NCBI GenBank assembly: GCA_037447655.1
Contig: JBBHKE010003430.1
Location: 449,822-513,821, forward strand
DNA length: 64,000 nt
DNA from: Zygnema cylindricum
Taxonomy: Eukaryota; Streptophyta; Zygnematophyceae; Zygnematales; Zygnemataceae
Direction of reading: 5' to 3'
Below the pieces are notes generated by a model that saw only the letters and a list, made by a program, of their open reading frames with translations, made no database searches and was not told the origin of the DNA. This document shows, one piece after another, positions 46,138 to 57,654 of this stretch. A program made the position numbers and the translations under genes. Positions within the stretch are counted from its first letter, which is position 1. Every line of letters begins with the position of its first letter.

Positions 46138-47260
46138 TGAAACTCTTTGTGCTCCATTCCCCACATAAATTGCAGATCCGAAAAAAGCTAACCTAGATAG
46201 TGTCGACTCCAAGTTGATATAAATCCAAATGACTGACCAATTGACAGTCAGAAACCCATTATAGCTTCACCCCTGTGAAATAAGACTTTCTGTGTACTTA
46301 GACTTTCCCTGAGAAATGTAGCCACCCTGGCAGGCAAAAACTCTGACCCACTACATCCTTGTGTAGCTTGGACTCCCCTTAGTTTGCACAAAAATGAATC
46401 AGTGAAAATGGTCAAGTAATTGATAGTTATGAATGGTCAAAGATGACCTTTTGTACAAGATCTCTCTCGGAGAGAAGCCGCTACCTACTAAATTTTCTAA
46501 GTCCTATCACTCTCTAAAACTTTATCTACTGACGTACGGCACCAATCAAATTACTTAGGCGTACTGAAAAGTACATGTGCCGGTTTACTTTCTGTACGAC
46601 CATCGTACGACATGGCCAAAATGTCAACACATGTCATATCCGGATTTGTTCGCGTAATCTCCGGAGTTGCCGCAATTCAACGTTGTCACGCCACGTGTCA
46701 CATGACGTGGCGATGACAGTTAAAAGCCAAAAGTACATATTCCGTGATCGCGACACTTATCGTGGCTGTCCGATCAAAACCGGATACAACTATAGCCGTT
46801 GAAGATATACTCGCGGTATTTATTTCGTGTTTGAAACAAATGCGAGGTATCCGTTTCATATAATACATTAAAATCGTACAAAAAATGTATTTATGAATTA
46901 CGTATCTATATCCCGTTAAATGAACTAGTCTACGTGTGACAAAATAAATATTTATCAATTCTATTATATCCTACCACTAATCCTTGACTTATAGGTTAAG
47001 GCTATCGGCTAATTTGACGGACGGCAGGTACCCGGATCAAATCTCGGGTCCGTCAAACATTTTAGGTAACTCTATCAAGATTTACCTTCCTGTCCTCTTT
47101 GGACAGCCTAGGCAGCCATGGATCTAACTCCTCCTCAAGTCTTAATTGACTGCGATAAGTGTGGGGACTTGAGTGAAGAGGTAGAGGCAAGCTATCAGTG
47201 TCTCCTCTTTTGGCTTTTATTTTACAATCTCTAGACCTAGAAAATACTTGAATTTCAACA
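46138..47260 (-). repeat. 5' LTR of copia H
   Basis: TGAAACTCTTTGTGC to AATTTCAACA. The tRNA-like module lies near 47000-47060 (CCCGGATCAAATCTCGGGTCC). It abuts the primer site on its left. Confidence 0.8.
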
Positions 47261-47344
47261 TAAGTACGATTAAATGCAATTAAAATGCAATTAAAATGCG
47301 GTTAAAATGTGGTAAAAATGTGGCGACGTGATACGGCATGACAA

Positions 47345-48284
47345 GGTTCACATGGTTGCGGTGGAGTCTGATTCTTTGAAGGATCTAAACAAATGGAGGG
47401 GACAGAGGAGGATGACAAAGAAGGAAGTGTTGTAGATAAAGGAAAGGAGAAAGGAAATGAGACTCTCACTCTAATTCCACTATCCATTTCATCTAGGTCA
47501 ACTAAAAGAGCTGTAAAAACAGAGGCTAATGATGTAGAAATGTGGGACTACAACAATGAAGTAGCCAAACACCTCATCCAGAAGCATCTTACTGAAGAAG
47601 TGGCTACCCCCCATCTAATGGAAGTCAAGGTGGCAGATATCTTGACAGCTCTTGTTGATGTATACAAGAGCATTACAATTCAACAACATCAACAAGCAAA
47701 TCAAAAGATAAATTCATACAGTTATAAAGGGGGAAAATTGTTAGACTTATGTAGTGACTTGGCCGGACTGTTCTTAGAAATCGAAAGAGTTGGACGTCAG
47801 CAAACATAAAAATTAAAGGTGAACACATTAATCATAAATTACCGGATGATTACAAAAATGTAGTGAACCGAGTACACGAGTTGCTAGATCACATGTAGAT
47901 TTGGAACTCAGTGGTAGGTTTGATTCTTTTTTGGGAAAACACCATGGAGAATCGCATGGGAGGGAAGAGTGCAGACAGGCTTTGGCTGCAGAAATAGATT
48001 GGAGATATCAAGACTCTAAGAAACCTTACAAGAACTTTGGAGGAGGAGGTCACGGAAGTCAAGGAGAGGGATTAGTAAAGGGTTCCCCTAAAGGATTGTG
48101 TCGTTTTTGTAAGAAGCATGGTCACTACATGGTTGTTTGCAACCGACTGGCCAATCTGAGGAGCAAAAACGGATCTCAAAATCAAAATTCAGGTGAAAAG
48201 AAAAAGGAATTTGTTGCAACCCAAGTGCAAGAGGATCATGTGGAGGATCTAAATGAGGAGATCGATGATCTTTTTCTGAACTAA
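47345..48284 (+). pseudogene. Gag of copia A, third piece
   Basis: Joins GGT-TCA in frame to the end of piece two. Then GCGGV, a TGA, FFEGSKQMEG, VKTEANDVEMWDYNNEVAK, IQKHLTEEVATPHLM, INSYSYKGGKLLDLCSDLAG. The knuckle CRFCKKHGHYMVVC (48099-48140) is intact. Frameshifts lie near 47810 and 47890. It ends in an acidic linker at 48284. Confidence 0.8.
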
Positions 48285-48600
48285 CAGTTGGAGAAGAAAG
48301 GGACCGAATCATAAATTCCAAGAAAGCAAAAATGCGCCTTCAGTGGTATGAGAGAACGTGAGGAAGGATGGATCATTGATTCAGATGCATGTATGCATAT
48401 CTGTAGAGAAAAAAGGGTTGTTTGTTAAGTTTAGAAACATTCCGTCATTTGAGATAGAATATGGAGATGGGAGGGTTGTGACCACCACTTTAGTGGGATC
48501 CGTTGATCTGAAAGTCCAAGTAGAGGAAAAAAGTGTATATGGTAACCTTAATAAATGTTCTCTATATTCCTCGACTTAACAAAAATATCATATCTACCTC
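48285..48600 (+). pseudogene. Protease of copia A
   Basis: GWIIDSDACMHIC: the catalytic DSGA has become DSDA through one G-to-A. Then EIEYGDGRVVTTTLVGSVDL and a broken VLYIPRL. Inactive even apart from the frame breaks. Confidence 0.75.
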
Positions 48601-49970
48601 CGTGCTAGTAGATAAAGGTTTTGAAACTAACACACAATAGGTGTCTTTACTGCTATCTTTCAGGGAAGCATCTATTTTATAGTTGTGAAAGGAAGTCAAG
48701 GAATGTTTAGGTTGGTCATGATTAATGGAAAGAAAGGACTTATGTATTCATGTGTGAATGATATGATGATGTGGCACAAAAGACTTGGGGATGTGCATGC
48801 AAAAATGTTAAAAGAAATGAAGAAAAAGGGAGTGATAGAGGGAATGCATTTTGGAGATGATGAGATCTTAGGAGATTGCATCGGATGTGCTCAAGGAAAA
48901 ATACATAAGTTGCCTTTTCCAAAATTTGCCACCGATAGGGGACCTAAGGTACTATATCTAGTACACACTAACATTTGGGCAACTGCTATAATTCCCTCAC
49001 CAAAAAGAAAGAGGTATATGATGACTTTGACAGATGATTGGCCTAGATATTCAAAGGTTTACTATATCACCCACAAGTCAGAAACATCCAAATTTTTCAC
49101 AGAATATAAAGCGTGGAGTGAAAAGTTACATAGAACACCCATTAAGAGAATAAAAAGTGATATAGGGGGGGGAGGGGTATACCTCAAATCAGTCTGAAAA
49201 TAGTCAAAGGAGAGGGAATCGAACAACAAAAAAATGCTCCATAAAATCTAGAACAAAATGGGGTTGTAGAAAGACTAAACAAGACTTTAGGGGAGAGCGT
49301 AAGGTGCATGTTGAATGACAAGAAGATATGAAGACGTTTTTGGGCAGAGGCCATGAACTGTGCTAACTATCTCAAAAACAGAGTACTTACTTCACCTATA
49401 AAAGACAAAACATCATATGAGAGATGGACAGGCATAAAACCAGCTTCATCTCATCTTAAAGTCTTCGGTTGTCAAGTATACACCTTAGGCAATGACAAGT
49501 CAAAGTGGAAACTAGACTTTAAGGGAAAATAGGGATATCTATTGGAATATAACGATGACACAAATGGATACAAAGTTTATGATCTTGAGAGGAAAAATGT
49601 AATTTTGGTAAAACACTTAGTAGTAATGGATGAAGGGAAATCCATAGATCCATTGAAATACACAAAAACAGTGAGAATCAGGTTTGAAAATAAGCAAGAG
49701 GAGGTCATAAAAAGTGCTTCTACAGAAAATCTTCAAGTGGAAGAACCGGTGTTTGAGAAAGTTCATCAGAAAGATGAACAATTTTCTAATGATGTAATTC
49801 AAACTGAAACAAAAACATTGGAAGAAGAGGAAGAGGAAAGACATACGGATTCAACCGAAAGGGGAGACGAGGAAAAAAAAAGTCAAAATCCGAGATTGTC
49901 ATCAAACCGACTTCTGGGTTCAAGGGAGAACGAAGAACAGCAAAGTGATATAGGAGAGGCAGCTGAATAA
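48601..49970 (+). pseudogene. Integrase and linker of copia A
   Basis: MWHKRLGDVHAKMLKEMKKKG, CIGCAQGKIHKLPF, HTNIWATA (first Asp reads Asn), KSDIGGG (GGEY region broken), then frameshifts, GVVERLNKTL-like codons near 49262, and KHLVVMDEGKSIDP with an acidic linker to 49970. Confidence 0.75.
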
Positions 49971-51326
49971 CAAGGTCACTAAGCTTTCTCACCCAACTGA
50001 GCCACAAACATATCAAGAAGCTATAAACAGTTTGGAGAGAAAACGGTTGGTAAATGCTATTAATGAGGAGATGACTTCCATTATGGAGGCAAAAACATGG
50101 GAGTTGGTGCATTGCCCACTAAACAAAAAACCGATCGGATGTAAGTGCGTTTTCAAACTTAAGCTAAACTCGGACAATACTAGTGAGAGATATAAGGCCC
50201 GGCTAAAGGCTAAAAGGTAAACACAGAAAGAGGGTATTGACTATGAGGAGACCTTTGCTCTGGTAGTCAGATTCCTTTCAGTCCGGATCCTCCTAAGTTT
50301 GACAGCATCAAAAGATATAGAGGTTCACGAGATGGACCTACAAACAACTTTCCTCAATGGAGAACTCGAAGAGGATATCTTCATGAAACAGCCAGAGGGA
50401 TTTGTGGAAGTAGGTGAGGAAAGCAAGGTGTGCAGATTAATAAAATCAATGTATGGACTGAAACAGGCTCAACGGCAATGGAATAAGAAACAAGATGAAT
50501 TTTTGACCGGACTTGGATATACAAGGATCATCTCATATCACTCAATATACTTGTTTGAATTTGAGGAAGGTGTCATATTTATTGCATAATATGTTGATGA
50601 TCTACAGGTGTTAAGTCGGTCATTGAAAAGATCAATAAACTAAAGAAAGAATTGAGAGGTCACTGTGACATGAAGAATTTAGAAGAAGCTAAATATATCT
50701 TAGGGATTCAAATGGAAAGAGATTGGGAGAGAAGAATCATCAGATTAACACAGAAAGAGGCAATAGAAAATATATTGGAGAAATTCCAAATTGAGAAAGC
50801 CAACAGTTGCTTTACTCTAATGGAATTGAAAAAAATAAGTGATGGGAGCTTAGAGGGAGGTGTTGTAATCTTAGATGATCAGATGAGTAAAAAGGAGAAA
50901 GCATTTATGAGAGGTATTCCATAAAGACAGGTTGTTGGAAGTCTGATATAATTTATGAACTGCACTAGGCTTGATATTGGTGCTGCAGTTGGAATCTTCA
51001 GTAGAAGACTTAATGATCTTAGAAAGAGAGATTGGGAGGTAGCTAAGAGGGTCATGAGATTTCTGGTAGGAACCCGGGACTTATGGTTTATGAAAGATGG
51101 AGTTCAAAAGGTCTTTTGTGATAATCAAGCTGCAATTGCTATTGCACAAAACCCAAAACATCACTTTAAGGCCAAACATATGGACATAAGATTGAGTTTT
51201 GTAAGGGAAAAGGTGGAAAAAAAAGTGATCAATTTGGAATACAAGCCAGATGAAGAAATGGTAGCTGACATAATGACAAAGCATGTTCCCTCTCCCAAAT
51301 TAAAATTTTGTAGAGAAAGGTGAAGA
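49971..51326 (+). pseudogene. RT and RNase H of copia A
   Basis: EEMTSIMEAKTWELVHCPLNK, CKCVFKLKLNSDNT, FAL-VRFLSVRILL, TFLNGELEEDIFMKQPEGF and SMYGLKQAQRQWNK. YVDD is intact at about 50593 but preceded by a TAA. RNase H runs MNCTRLDIGAAVGIFSRRL to VGTRDLWF and then jumps in frame to MKDGVQKVFCDNQAAIA, skipping about 70 codons that include the SDAS and STxEAE motifs. Ends VADIMTKHVPSPKLKFC. Confidence 0.85.
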
Positions 51327-51345
51327 CTGAAACTGAAAGTTGACT

Positions 51346-51360
51346 AGAAAATAAGGGGAG
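51346..51360 (+). promoter_or_regulatory. Polypurine tract of copia A
   Basis: AGAAAATAAGGGGAG immediately before the LTR at 51361. Matches the tracts before the B LTR and, reversed, beside the C and H LTRs. Confidence 0.75.
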
Positions 51361-51641
51361 TGTAGAAATAAATGATTCTTAAGGTATTTTCTACGACTAA
51401 TAAACAAAAATATAACAGGCTAGATAAGTTAGTTCAACCTGACTCTTAATCTCTCTCTAATACCCATACTTGTTGTAGTCACTGAAGACTAGGGGGAGAG
51501 GGGGAGAGGTGTAGCCATGGTTGAGGAGAGGAGAAGGTAGGAATATAGGGGAGAGTAAGAGTGACAAATTCACTCTTTACTAAAAAGGTGAGTCCAGCAG
51601 GACTTGAACGTTTGTCTGGCAGAGCTAGGCGTAAACGTTCG
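51361..51641 (+). repeat. 3' LTR of copia A, truncated
   Basis: Matches 1369-1650. It stops inside the tRNA-like module, where another LTR (F type, TATAGAAATTAATGG) begins. Confidence 0.8.
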
Positions 51642-51807
51642 TATAGAAATTAATGGTTTTAAAGTATTTTCTAGGTCTGAATAGAAATAAAGAAGCCGAG
51701 GCAGTCTACCTCTAACTTCTCTCTCCAAACTCTCAAACTTGTCGCAGTCACTGAGAAATTGGAGAGGAAGCTAGAGCCATGGCTACCTAGGCTATCCTGA
51801 GGTTTAC
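51642..51807 (+). repeat. LTR F fragment up to the assembly gap
   Basis: First 166 bp of the F-type LTR (like 6768 and the reverse of 30983), with G-to-A in its TG end. It runs into the Ns. Confidence 0.75.
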
Positions 51808-51817
51808 NNNNNNNNNN
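51808..51817. other. Assembly gap (10 N)
   Basis: Ten unresolved bases. The sequence on the two sides belongs to different LTR families, so the true gap may be larger or the join arbitrary. Confidence 0.95.
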
Positions 51818-52704
51818 TATGGTGCGCATATAAAAGTTGCCGATATCAACATAGGCCAAAATGAATGGTCAAAGATGACCTTTTGTACATGAGCTCTCTC
51901 GGAGAGAGGCTGCTACCTACTAAATTTTCTAAGTCTTATCTCTCTCTAAAACTCTATCTATTGACGCACGACACCAATCAAATTACTGTGTCGTACAGAA
52001 AAGTACATGTGCTGGTGTACTTTTTTTACGGCCATCGTACGATATGGCCAAAATGTTGACACGTGTCATATCTGGATTTGTTCGCGTAATCTCTTGAGTT
52101 GCCCCAATCCAACGTTGTCGCTCCACATGTCACATGACGTGGGGATGACACTTAAATGCCAAAAATACATATTTTGTGATCTCGGCGCCTATCGTGGTCG
52201 TCGGATCAAAACCGGATACAACTATAGCCGTTGAAAATATACGCGTGGTATTTGTTTCGCGATCGAAACAAATGCGCGGTATCCATTTCATATAATACAT
52301 TAAATCGTACATTGTACTATTTAAAACTTTATCCATGCGTTACGTATTAATTTCCCGCTAAATGCACTAGTTTACGTGTAACAAATTAAATATTTGTCAA
52401 ACCCATCATATCCTACCACTAATCCTAGATTACTAGGTTAAAGCTTATGGATAATTTGACGGAAGGTAGGTACCTGGATCAAATCGTGGGTCCTTCAAAC
52501 CTTTTAGGTGACTCTATCAAAATTTGCCTTCTTGCCGTCTTTCTGGAAAGCCTTGGCAGCCATGGATCTAACTCCTCCTCAAGTCTTCAGTGACTGCGAC
52601 AAGTTTTGGGACTTGAGTGAAGAGTTAGAGGCAAGCTGTCAGTGTCTCCTCTTTGCCTTTTATTTTACAATCTCTAAAACCTAGAAAATACTTAAATTTC
52701 AACA
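51818..52704 (-). repeat. H-type LTR, left part lost at the gap
   Basis: From about 51860 it follows the H-family LTR (AATGGTCAAAGATGACC to AAATTTCAACA). 51818-51860 is unmatched. It sits next to the gag of fragment J. Confidence 0.7.
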
Positions 52705-54828
52705 TAGACCTGATGAGAATTACAACATAGTGTACCGAGTGCAGGAAATGGCTGACAAATCTTAGAAGTGGAATAGAATGGTTTGAATGATACTTGTGCG
52801 AAGAACACAATTGAGAATCAGATAGGAGGAAAGAGCAATCGAGCTCTAGCTACGAGAACAAACCCGTGGGGGAAGGATTCGAGGAAGCCGTAGAGCAACT
52901 TTAAAGGAGAGAGAGATCAGTTTAGAGGACCGAGGGACCCAAAGGGTCTTTGTCATTCAGTAAAAAGCTGTGACACTTCATAGTGGAGTGTACCAAGCTG
53001 TCAAAGCTGAGGCTCCAAGAGATCCGTGGAGGGAGTTTTTCCAGAGGGAAGGAAAAGGCACTTCTAGTCACACAAGTGAAAGGGGCGACCGAGGAAGACG
53101 AGTCCTCCAAAGAGGAGGATGGGGAGCTTCTTATTGAAGAGAATCTGGAAGAGAAGGAGATCCCTCGGAAACAGAAGTGTGCTCTTGGAGCCATTCGGGA
53201 AACTCCACAAGAAGGATGGATCATTGATTCAGGTGCATTCATGCATATGTGTCGTGACAGGCACCTCTTTACCAAGCTAAGAAAGATCCCTACTGTAGAG
53301 ATAGAGTATGGGGATGGGAGACTAGTTACTACAAATCTAGAGGGTTCGGTAGATCTAAAGGTCTTAGTGGAGGGTAAGACTTCTATACTCACCTTCTCAC
53401 ATGTACTTTACATTCCTCAACTGAGTAAAAATCTTATCTCTACCTATGAATTAGATGATAAGGAATTTGATACCTTCACTAGAAAAGGAGTCTTTACAAC
53501 TAATAATGGGGATGAATTCTACTTCACAGCAGATAAGGGTAGCTAAGGAATGTATAGGCTTAACCTATGTAAAGAAAAGAATAATGCTTACTATGTTGGT
53601 GTCCCAAACTTGATGATTAGGCATAAGCAGTTGGGGCATGTGCATTTTGATAGGCTGAGGGAAATGAAGAAGCTTGGTGTAGTTGAAGGCATTCAGTTTG
53701 GTTATAATGAAATGATGGATGATCGTAGTGGATGTGCCCAAGGTAAGACTCATAGACTCCCCTTTCTCAAAACTGCCACATATAGAGGTGAGAAAATACT
53801 AGATATGGTCCACACAGAAATCTGGGGACAGGCAAAAGAACCTTTGGTCGGAGGGAAGAGGTTTATGTTAACAATTCAAATGATTGGTCTAGATATTCTA
53901 GAGTCTACTTCTTAAAAACAAAGTGTGAAACACCAACTTACTTTAAAGAATATAAAGCCTGGAGTGAGAAGTTGAACGGAACCCCCATTAAGAGAATAAG
54001 GTGTGATAATGGGGGAAAATATACCTCTAACAAGTTTGACGAATACTTGAGGGATGAGGGAGTTGAGCATTAGAAAGATGTACCAAAAAATGTAGAACAA
54101 AATGGGGTAGCTGAGAGGTTGAACAGAACACTAGGAGATAGTGTATGTAGTATGTTGGCCGACAAGAAAATAAGAAAGTGATTTTAGGCAGAAGCCATGA
54201 ACTGTGCCAACTACATTAATTATAGAGTCCCTACCTCAGCCGTAAAAGGAATGACACCTTATGAGAGATGGGTTGGAAGGAAACCAGATGTCTCTCACCT
54301 TAAAGTCTTCGGTAGCCAAGTTTACAGTCTTGACACGAATAGGAAAAACTGGAAACTAGATGCTAAGGGAAAACCTGAGACTTTGTAGGATATGATGAGG
54401 ATGTCAAAGGATATAGAGTCTATGACTTGGCTAAACAAGATATCATGATGGTAAAACACCTAGTTGTCATGAATAAAGGGAAGTCATTTGATCCCTTCAA
54501 ATATACCGAGAAGATAAGAATCAATTTTGAGTCCGAAAGTGAGGAGGACTCAAATCTTCTCGTAAGGGACATAAGTGAAAAAGTGATTGAAGATTTAGGG
54601 GAGATTCAAGATAGGGGAGATATACCGAAATCTCCCCATATCCCTATGCACTCCAAAGAGATAAAGGAGGAGGTGCTGGAACAAGTTTTCATGGATAGGG
54701 GAGCCTATGAGACAACGAGGAGGAACCCGAGACTTCCCTCCATTCTAGCTTCGGAATTTGAGGGAGGACTAGCACCAAAAGGCAACAAGAGAAACATGCC
54801 GCTCACAAGGTAACTAAGCTGTCTCACC
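52705..54828 (+). pseudogene. Copia fragment J: gag end, protease, integrase
   Basis: Begins in mid-gag (NIVYRVQEMADKS), the knuckle is destroyed, then an acidic linker, IPRKQKCALGAI, GWIIDSGAFMHMC (DSGA at about 53226), IEYGDGRLV, LSKNLISTYELDDKEFDTFTR (uninterrupted here, unlike the copies hit by LTRs), KQLGHVHFDRLREMKK, CAQGKTHRLPF, HTEIWGQA (first Asp reads Glu), CDNGGKY, GVAERLNRTL, GRKPDVSHLKVFG and the linker RRNPRLPSI. Several stops. RT is missing because an LTR scrap follows. Confidence 0.8.
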
Positions 54829-54891
54829 TGAAATTTTATAGGCTCCATTGCCACACAGAATTTGCAGATCCAAAGAAGCTAATCTCGTCGT
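54829..54891 (-). repeat. 63-bp scrap of an H-type LTR end
   Basis: TGAAATTTTATAGGCTCC to AAGAAGCTAATCTC resembles the first 60 bases of 46138-46200. It is joined directly to the truncated gag-only LTR. Confidence 0.65.
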
Positions 54892-55674
54892 CCATCACGA
54901 AGATCTACTTTACATCTTACGACGATCCGTGAATTCGGAATTGACTAGTACGGACGCTTACAGTAATTTGGACGGACTCGCCAATTGCTGACTAAGCAAG
55001 TGGCACAATGTATGTACGGCCACTATCTCTAAATATCTGAAACAACATTAAATAGTATGTAGTGAATTAGTTTTTAGTGTTACATTATTGAAATAGGATA
55101 AAAGTTACAATTAGGGTTTTGGACGTACTTCCGGAATAGTAGACGTACCGTTGACGTATTGTGACTTCAGTAGGGTACAGTACTTAGTTACACGTGTAGT
55201 ACCTTGATTAGTGCAAGGCTCAGTAGATAGCTATGTGAGTATAAAATGTAGGACTTAGTTTATTTTTCAGCATCAACTGAGTTTATCAAAGTAATGGCAG
55301 ACTGTTTTTCTGCATCTTTGACCTGTCAATGTGATCACTCTAATTGATATCGTGATATGAAACTTTGTGTGGATGTTCTATGAAATAGAAACTATATAGT
55401 TGTGTAGTTTCACTCTGTTCTGATGTGTCTGTAGAATTCTGTGAGAGATTTACTTGGTTAGTTTGATAAGCTATCAATTGTTTTTGGGAAACTCTAGAGC
55501 TCATATCTTTTGGATTCTTTTGTGGACCAAGGTGTAACTTTGGGAGGTTATATTGTCAAGTACCTACTGCATAGTGGTGCAGTTTGAGGTGCTTTTGAAT
55601 AATGTGGAGTAATCTGTGTTGTCTGAAACATAGCTGTTTTGGGGTAGTCTGTGGGTGTTTTCCGTGAGTAATCG

Positions 55675-57292
55675 ATGGCTGAAATAGGCTATGGACAACA
55701 CGTTATGGACCCACGCCCATGGCTACCCATATTTGATGGATCTAACTATCACTACTTGAAGTGTGTGCTTGAGAGCTACTTCGAGATGATGGAGCTAATG
55801 GATGTGGTGGATGGAACCTTGGCCGAAACATCAAGTAGATGGGAGAAGAAGAACCGTGAGTGTCTAAGGGTTATCAAGAACTCCTTGACAGAGAAAATGG
55901 TAAGGACATACCTTAAGTTGAAAAGTGCAACTGAACTATGGAAATGTCTAGAATGTAGGTATTCGGAGACTTCTTTGTATCACTGGTTTAGTAGCGCCAC
56001 TAAACTTTTTGGATATAAGTATGTAGGCGGAAGCATGGTGGATTATTGTGCTCGTATAGAAAGATTATTTTCAGAAAATGTTTTGGCAAGAGGAAGCTTT
56101 ACAGATGCACAACAAGTTGTCTTGTTAATGAGAGGCTTACCTAGTGACTATACAGATGCATCAAATAGAATAGCTAAAATTGATAAAGGAAATTGGAACT
56201 TAAGCCAAGCAATCCGCATAGTGTTAGATGAAGAAGATTTGAATTTTTTTTTTGAAAGGAATATAGAGGCCTCTAAGTCTCAGTTTCAGAAAATTAGAAG
56301 TAATAGTGAGTCCGGAAACGGACTCAATAATTATTTTTACTATAATGATTTAGGACATACCTTCAGGGTATGTCCTTCATATAAAAGTGCATGTGTTATA
56401 GGAATTTTCAGAGATGGTTGGGACAACAACACAGTTCTACCCTCAACAAGGAGGGAACCAAGTGCTTTCATAAGTAAGGGACAAGCTTCAAGCGATGACA
56501 AAAGGCCTACACCTTCGGTCGACAAATATGTTTACTTGCCGAGTGTTTTTCAAAATATGGTGACAGAGGAAAGAAATGGGAGATTTGCTGCCACAGAAAA
56601 TGGAGTGGAGGAAGAAGTAACATAAAAAGGTTTTGTCTACTGTCAATGTTTCCGATGACATATTGGTGAGTGACACAAACTTACAAAAAGAAAGGCTTAC
56701 TACTGAAATAGCAAAAGTTGAAGGAAGTGAAGGGCATCCAAAAATGAAAGTGGAAGAAACTGAATATAGTGTGGTCACCAAAGATAGTGTGGAGAAAGAA
56801 GAGAGTGAAAAAGATTTAGTTTTTGTGACTCTCTCTTGTGATAGATTGGTGTGTGAAAATTACTTACAAGGGGGTGAGAATCTTGAAGAAAGAGGAGTAA
56901 AAGGAAGTGAAGAACACTTAAAATTGAATGCAGAATATTCTTTAAATATAGAACATACTGAACTGAAAACAGAACCGAAAGATAGACCGAGAAAAGATGA
57001 TAAGAAAATTAAAGTAAGGAATGAGAATGATGAGAGAGAAAATGGTGGATTGGCACAAGATGGGAAAAAACATAAAGTAAATAGAAATAGAATAGTATCA
57101 TTGAAGTGCAGAGGAATCAAAAAGAAAAACTTTAAGATAATAACTCTACAGGGGAGTGGTAAGACTACGGAAAAATACCAAAAATCAGTGAGAATGATCA
57201 CACTTTCTAAAGGTAATCGGGAGGCAAATTATGGAAAAAGCACAAAGACTATGAGGAGACCAAAATGTAATAAGAAAACAAGAAAAACATAG
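55675..57292 (+). pseudogene. Gag with basic tail, plus-strand copy
   Basis: The start ATG 55675 lies within the last 26 bases of the LTR: MAEIGYGQHVMDPRPWLPIF. Open for 316 codons: ELWKCLECRYSETSLYHWF, VVLLMRGLPSDY. The knuckle has lost its first two Cys (YFYYNDLGHTFRVC). After a frameshift near 56623 a further 219 codons (56633-57292) are Glu/Lys-rich and end in a strongly basic tract (KCNKKTRKT). No pol. Acts presumably as a particle protein, and needs RT and integrase from another element. Confidence 0.8.
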
Positions 57293-57654
57293 AGATTACG
57301 GAAGACCAACCGAGAAGAAACCGACCACACAAAAGACCGGAAAAGCTATTTTTGAGGTGGAAACATCGACACCTCCAAAGTGAAATATCATTGTTGAAAC
57401 GGGAGAAAAATTGGAGTCGCTGAAAGTCTAACAAAATCTTAGAGTTGCTGGTATATGTATGCTTAAAACTAACACATCCAAAACTTAGGAGGAGTGTTGT
57501 TTTTGTAAAGTTTTGGATGTTTAGTAGTGAAGGTTGTGGGAGGGAATTTCTGAACTTATAATATTTTTCTAAGTCCCTGCTTCGGTATGTATCTAAATTA
57601 CAGTAGACAGCTCTGTAGACTGAGTAAAGAACTGAGTCTAAAGTTTTAGGGGAG

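Larger units (their letters stand above)
41880..47260 (-). mobile_element. Copia element H, deleted, minus strand
   Basis: Flanked by TAAGT (41875-41879 and 47261-47265). 3' LTR 41880-43061 and 5' LTR 46138-47260. The internal part is only about 1.9 kb once the solo LTR is removed: gag, linker, then a jump to RNase H, with integrase and nearly all RT deleted. The terminal TG of the 3' LTR has become CA. Confidence 0.8.
25635..47343 (-). mobile_element. Ty3/gypsy element with DNA methyltransferase and PHD finger
   Basis: The block is bounded by TGTCGTGCATG and CATGACA (TG...CA) with AGGT on both sides (25631-25634, 47344-47347). Excising it restores A's gag frame. Coding order on the minus strand is gag, PR, DNMT, RT, RH, IN, PHD. 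PR and DNMT share a frame. Nested in it are a solo LTR (29937-30983), a gag-only element (35978-40264) and copia H (41880-47260). Without these it would be about 11 kb. Stops and frameshifts affect every domain. Confidence 0.8.
40810..47343 (-). repeat. 5' LTR of the gypsy element, split by copia H
   Basis: Pieces 40810-41879 and 47261-47343 match 25841-26997 in order. They share TAGCCACTAGGCTCC, the 41514-41729 region (like 26554-26769) and the TAAGTACGATTAA-TGCAATT run at the split. The far end CATGACA borders AGGT and A's gag. The 208-bp terminal unit of the 3' LTR is absent here. Confidence 0.7.
1369..51641 (+). mobile_element. Ty1/copia element A, outermost host of the nest
   Basis: The 5' LTR (1369-2372) and truncated 3' LTR (51361-51641) share the same start (about TGTAGAAATAAATGATTC) and the same following 280 bases. 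Gag begins at 2377, is cut at 2418/25528 and again at 25634/47344, and then runs into protease, integrase, RT and RNase H up to 51326. Removing the two inserted blocks restores one gag frame across both joins. Domain order PR-IN-RT-RH is typical of copia. Without insertions the element would be roughly 5-6 kb. Many stops and frameshifts make it inactive. Confidence 0.85.

Noticed and set aside
52922-53392. 156-codon minus-strand ORF
   Set aside because: Antisense shadow of the protease region of copia fragment J.
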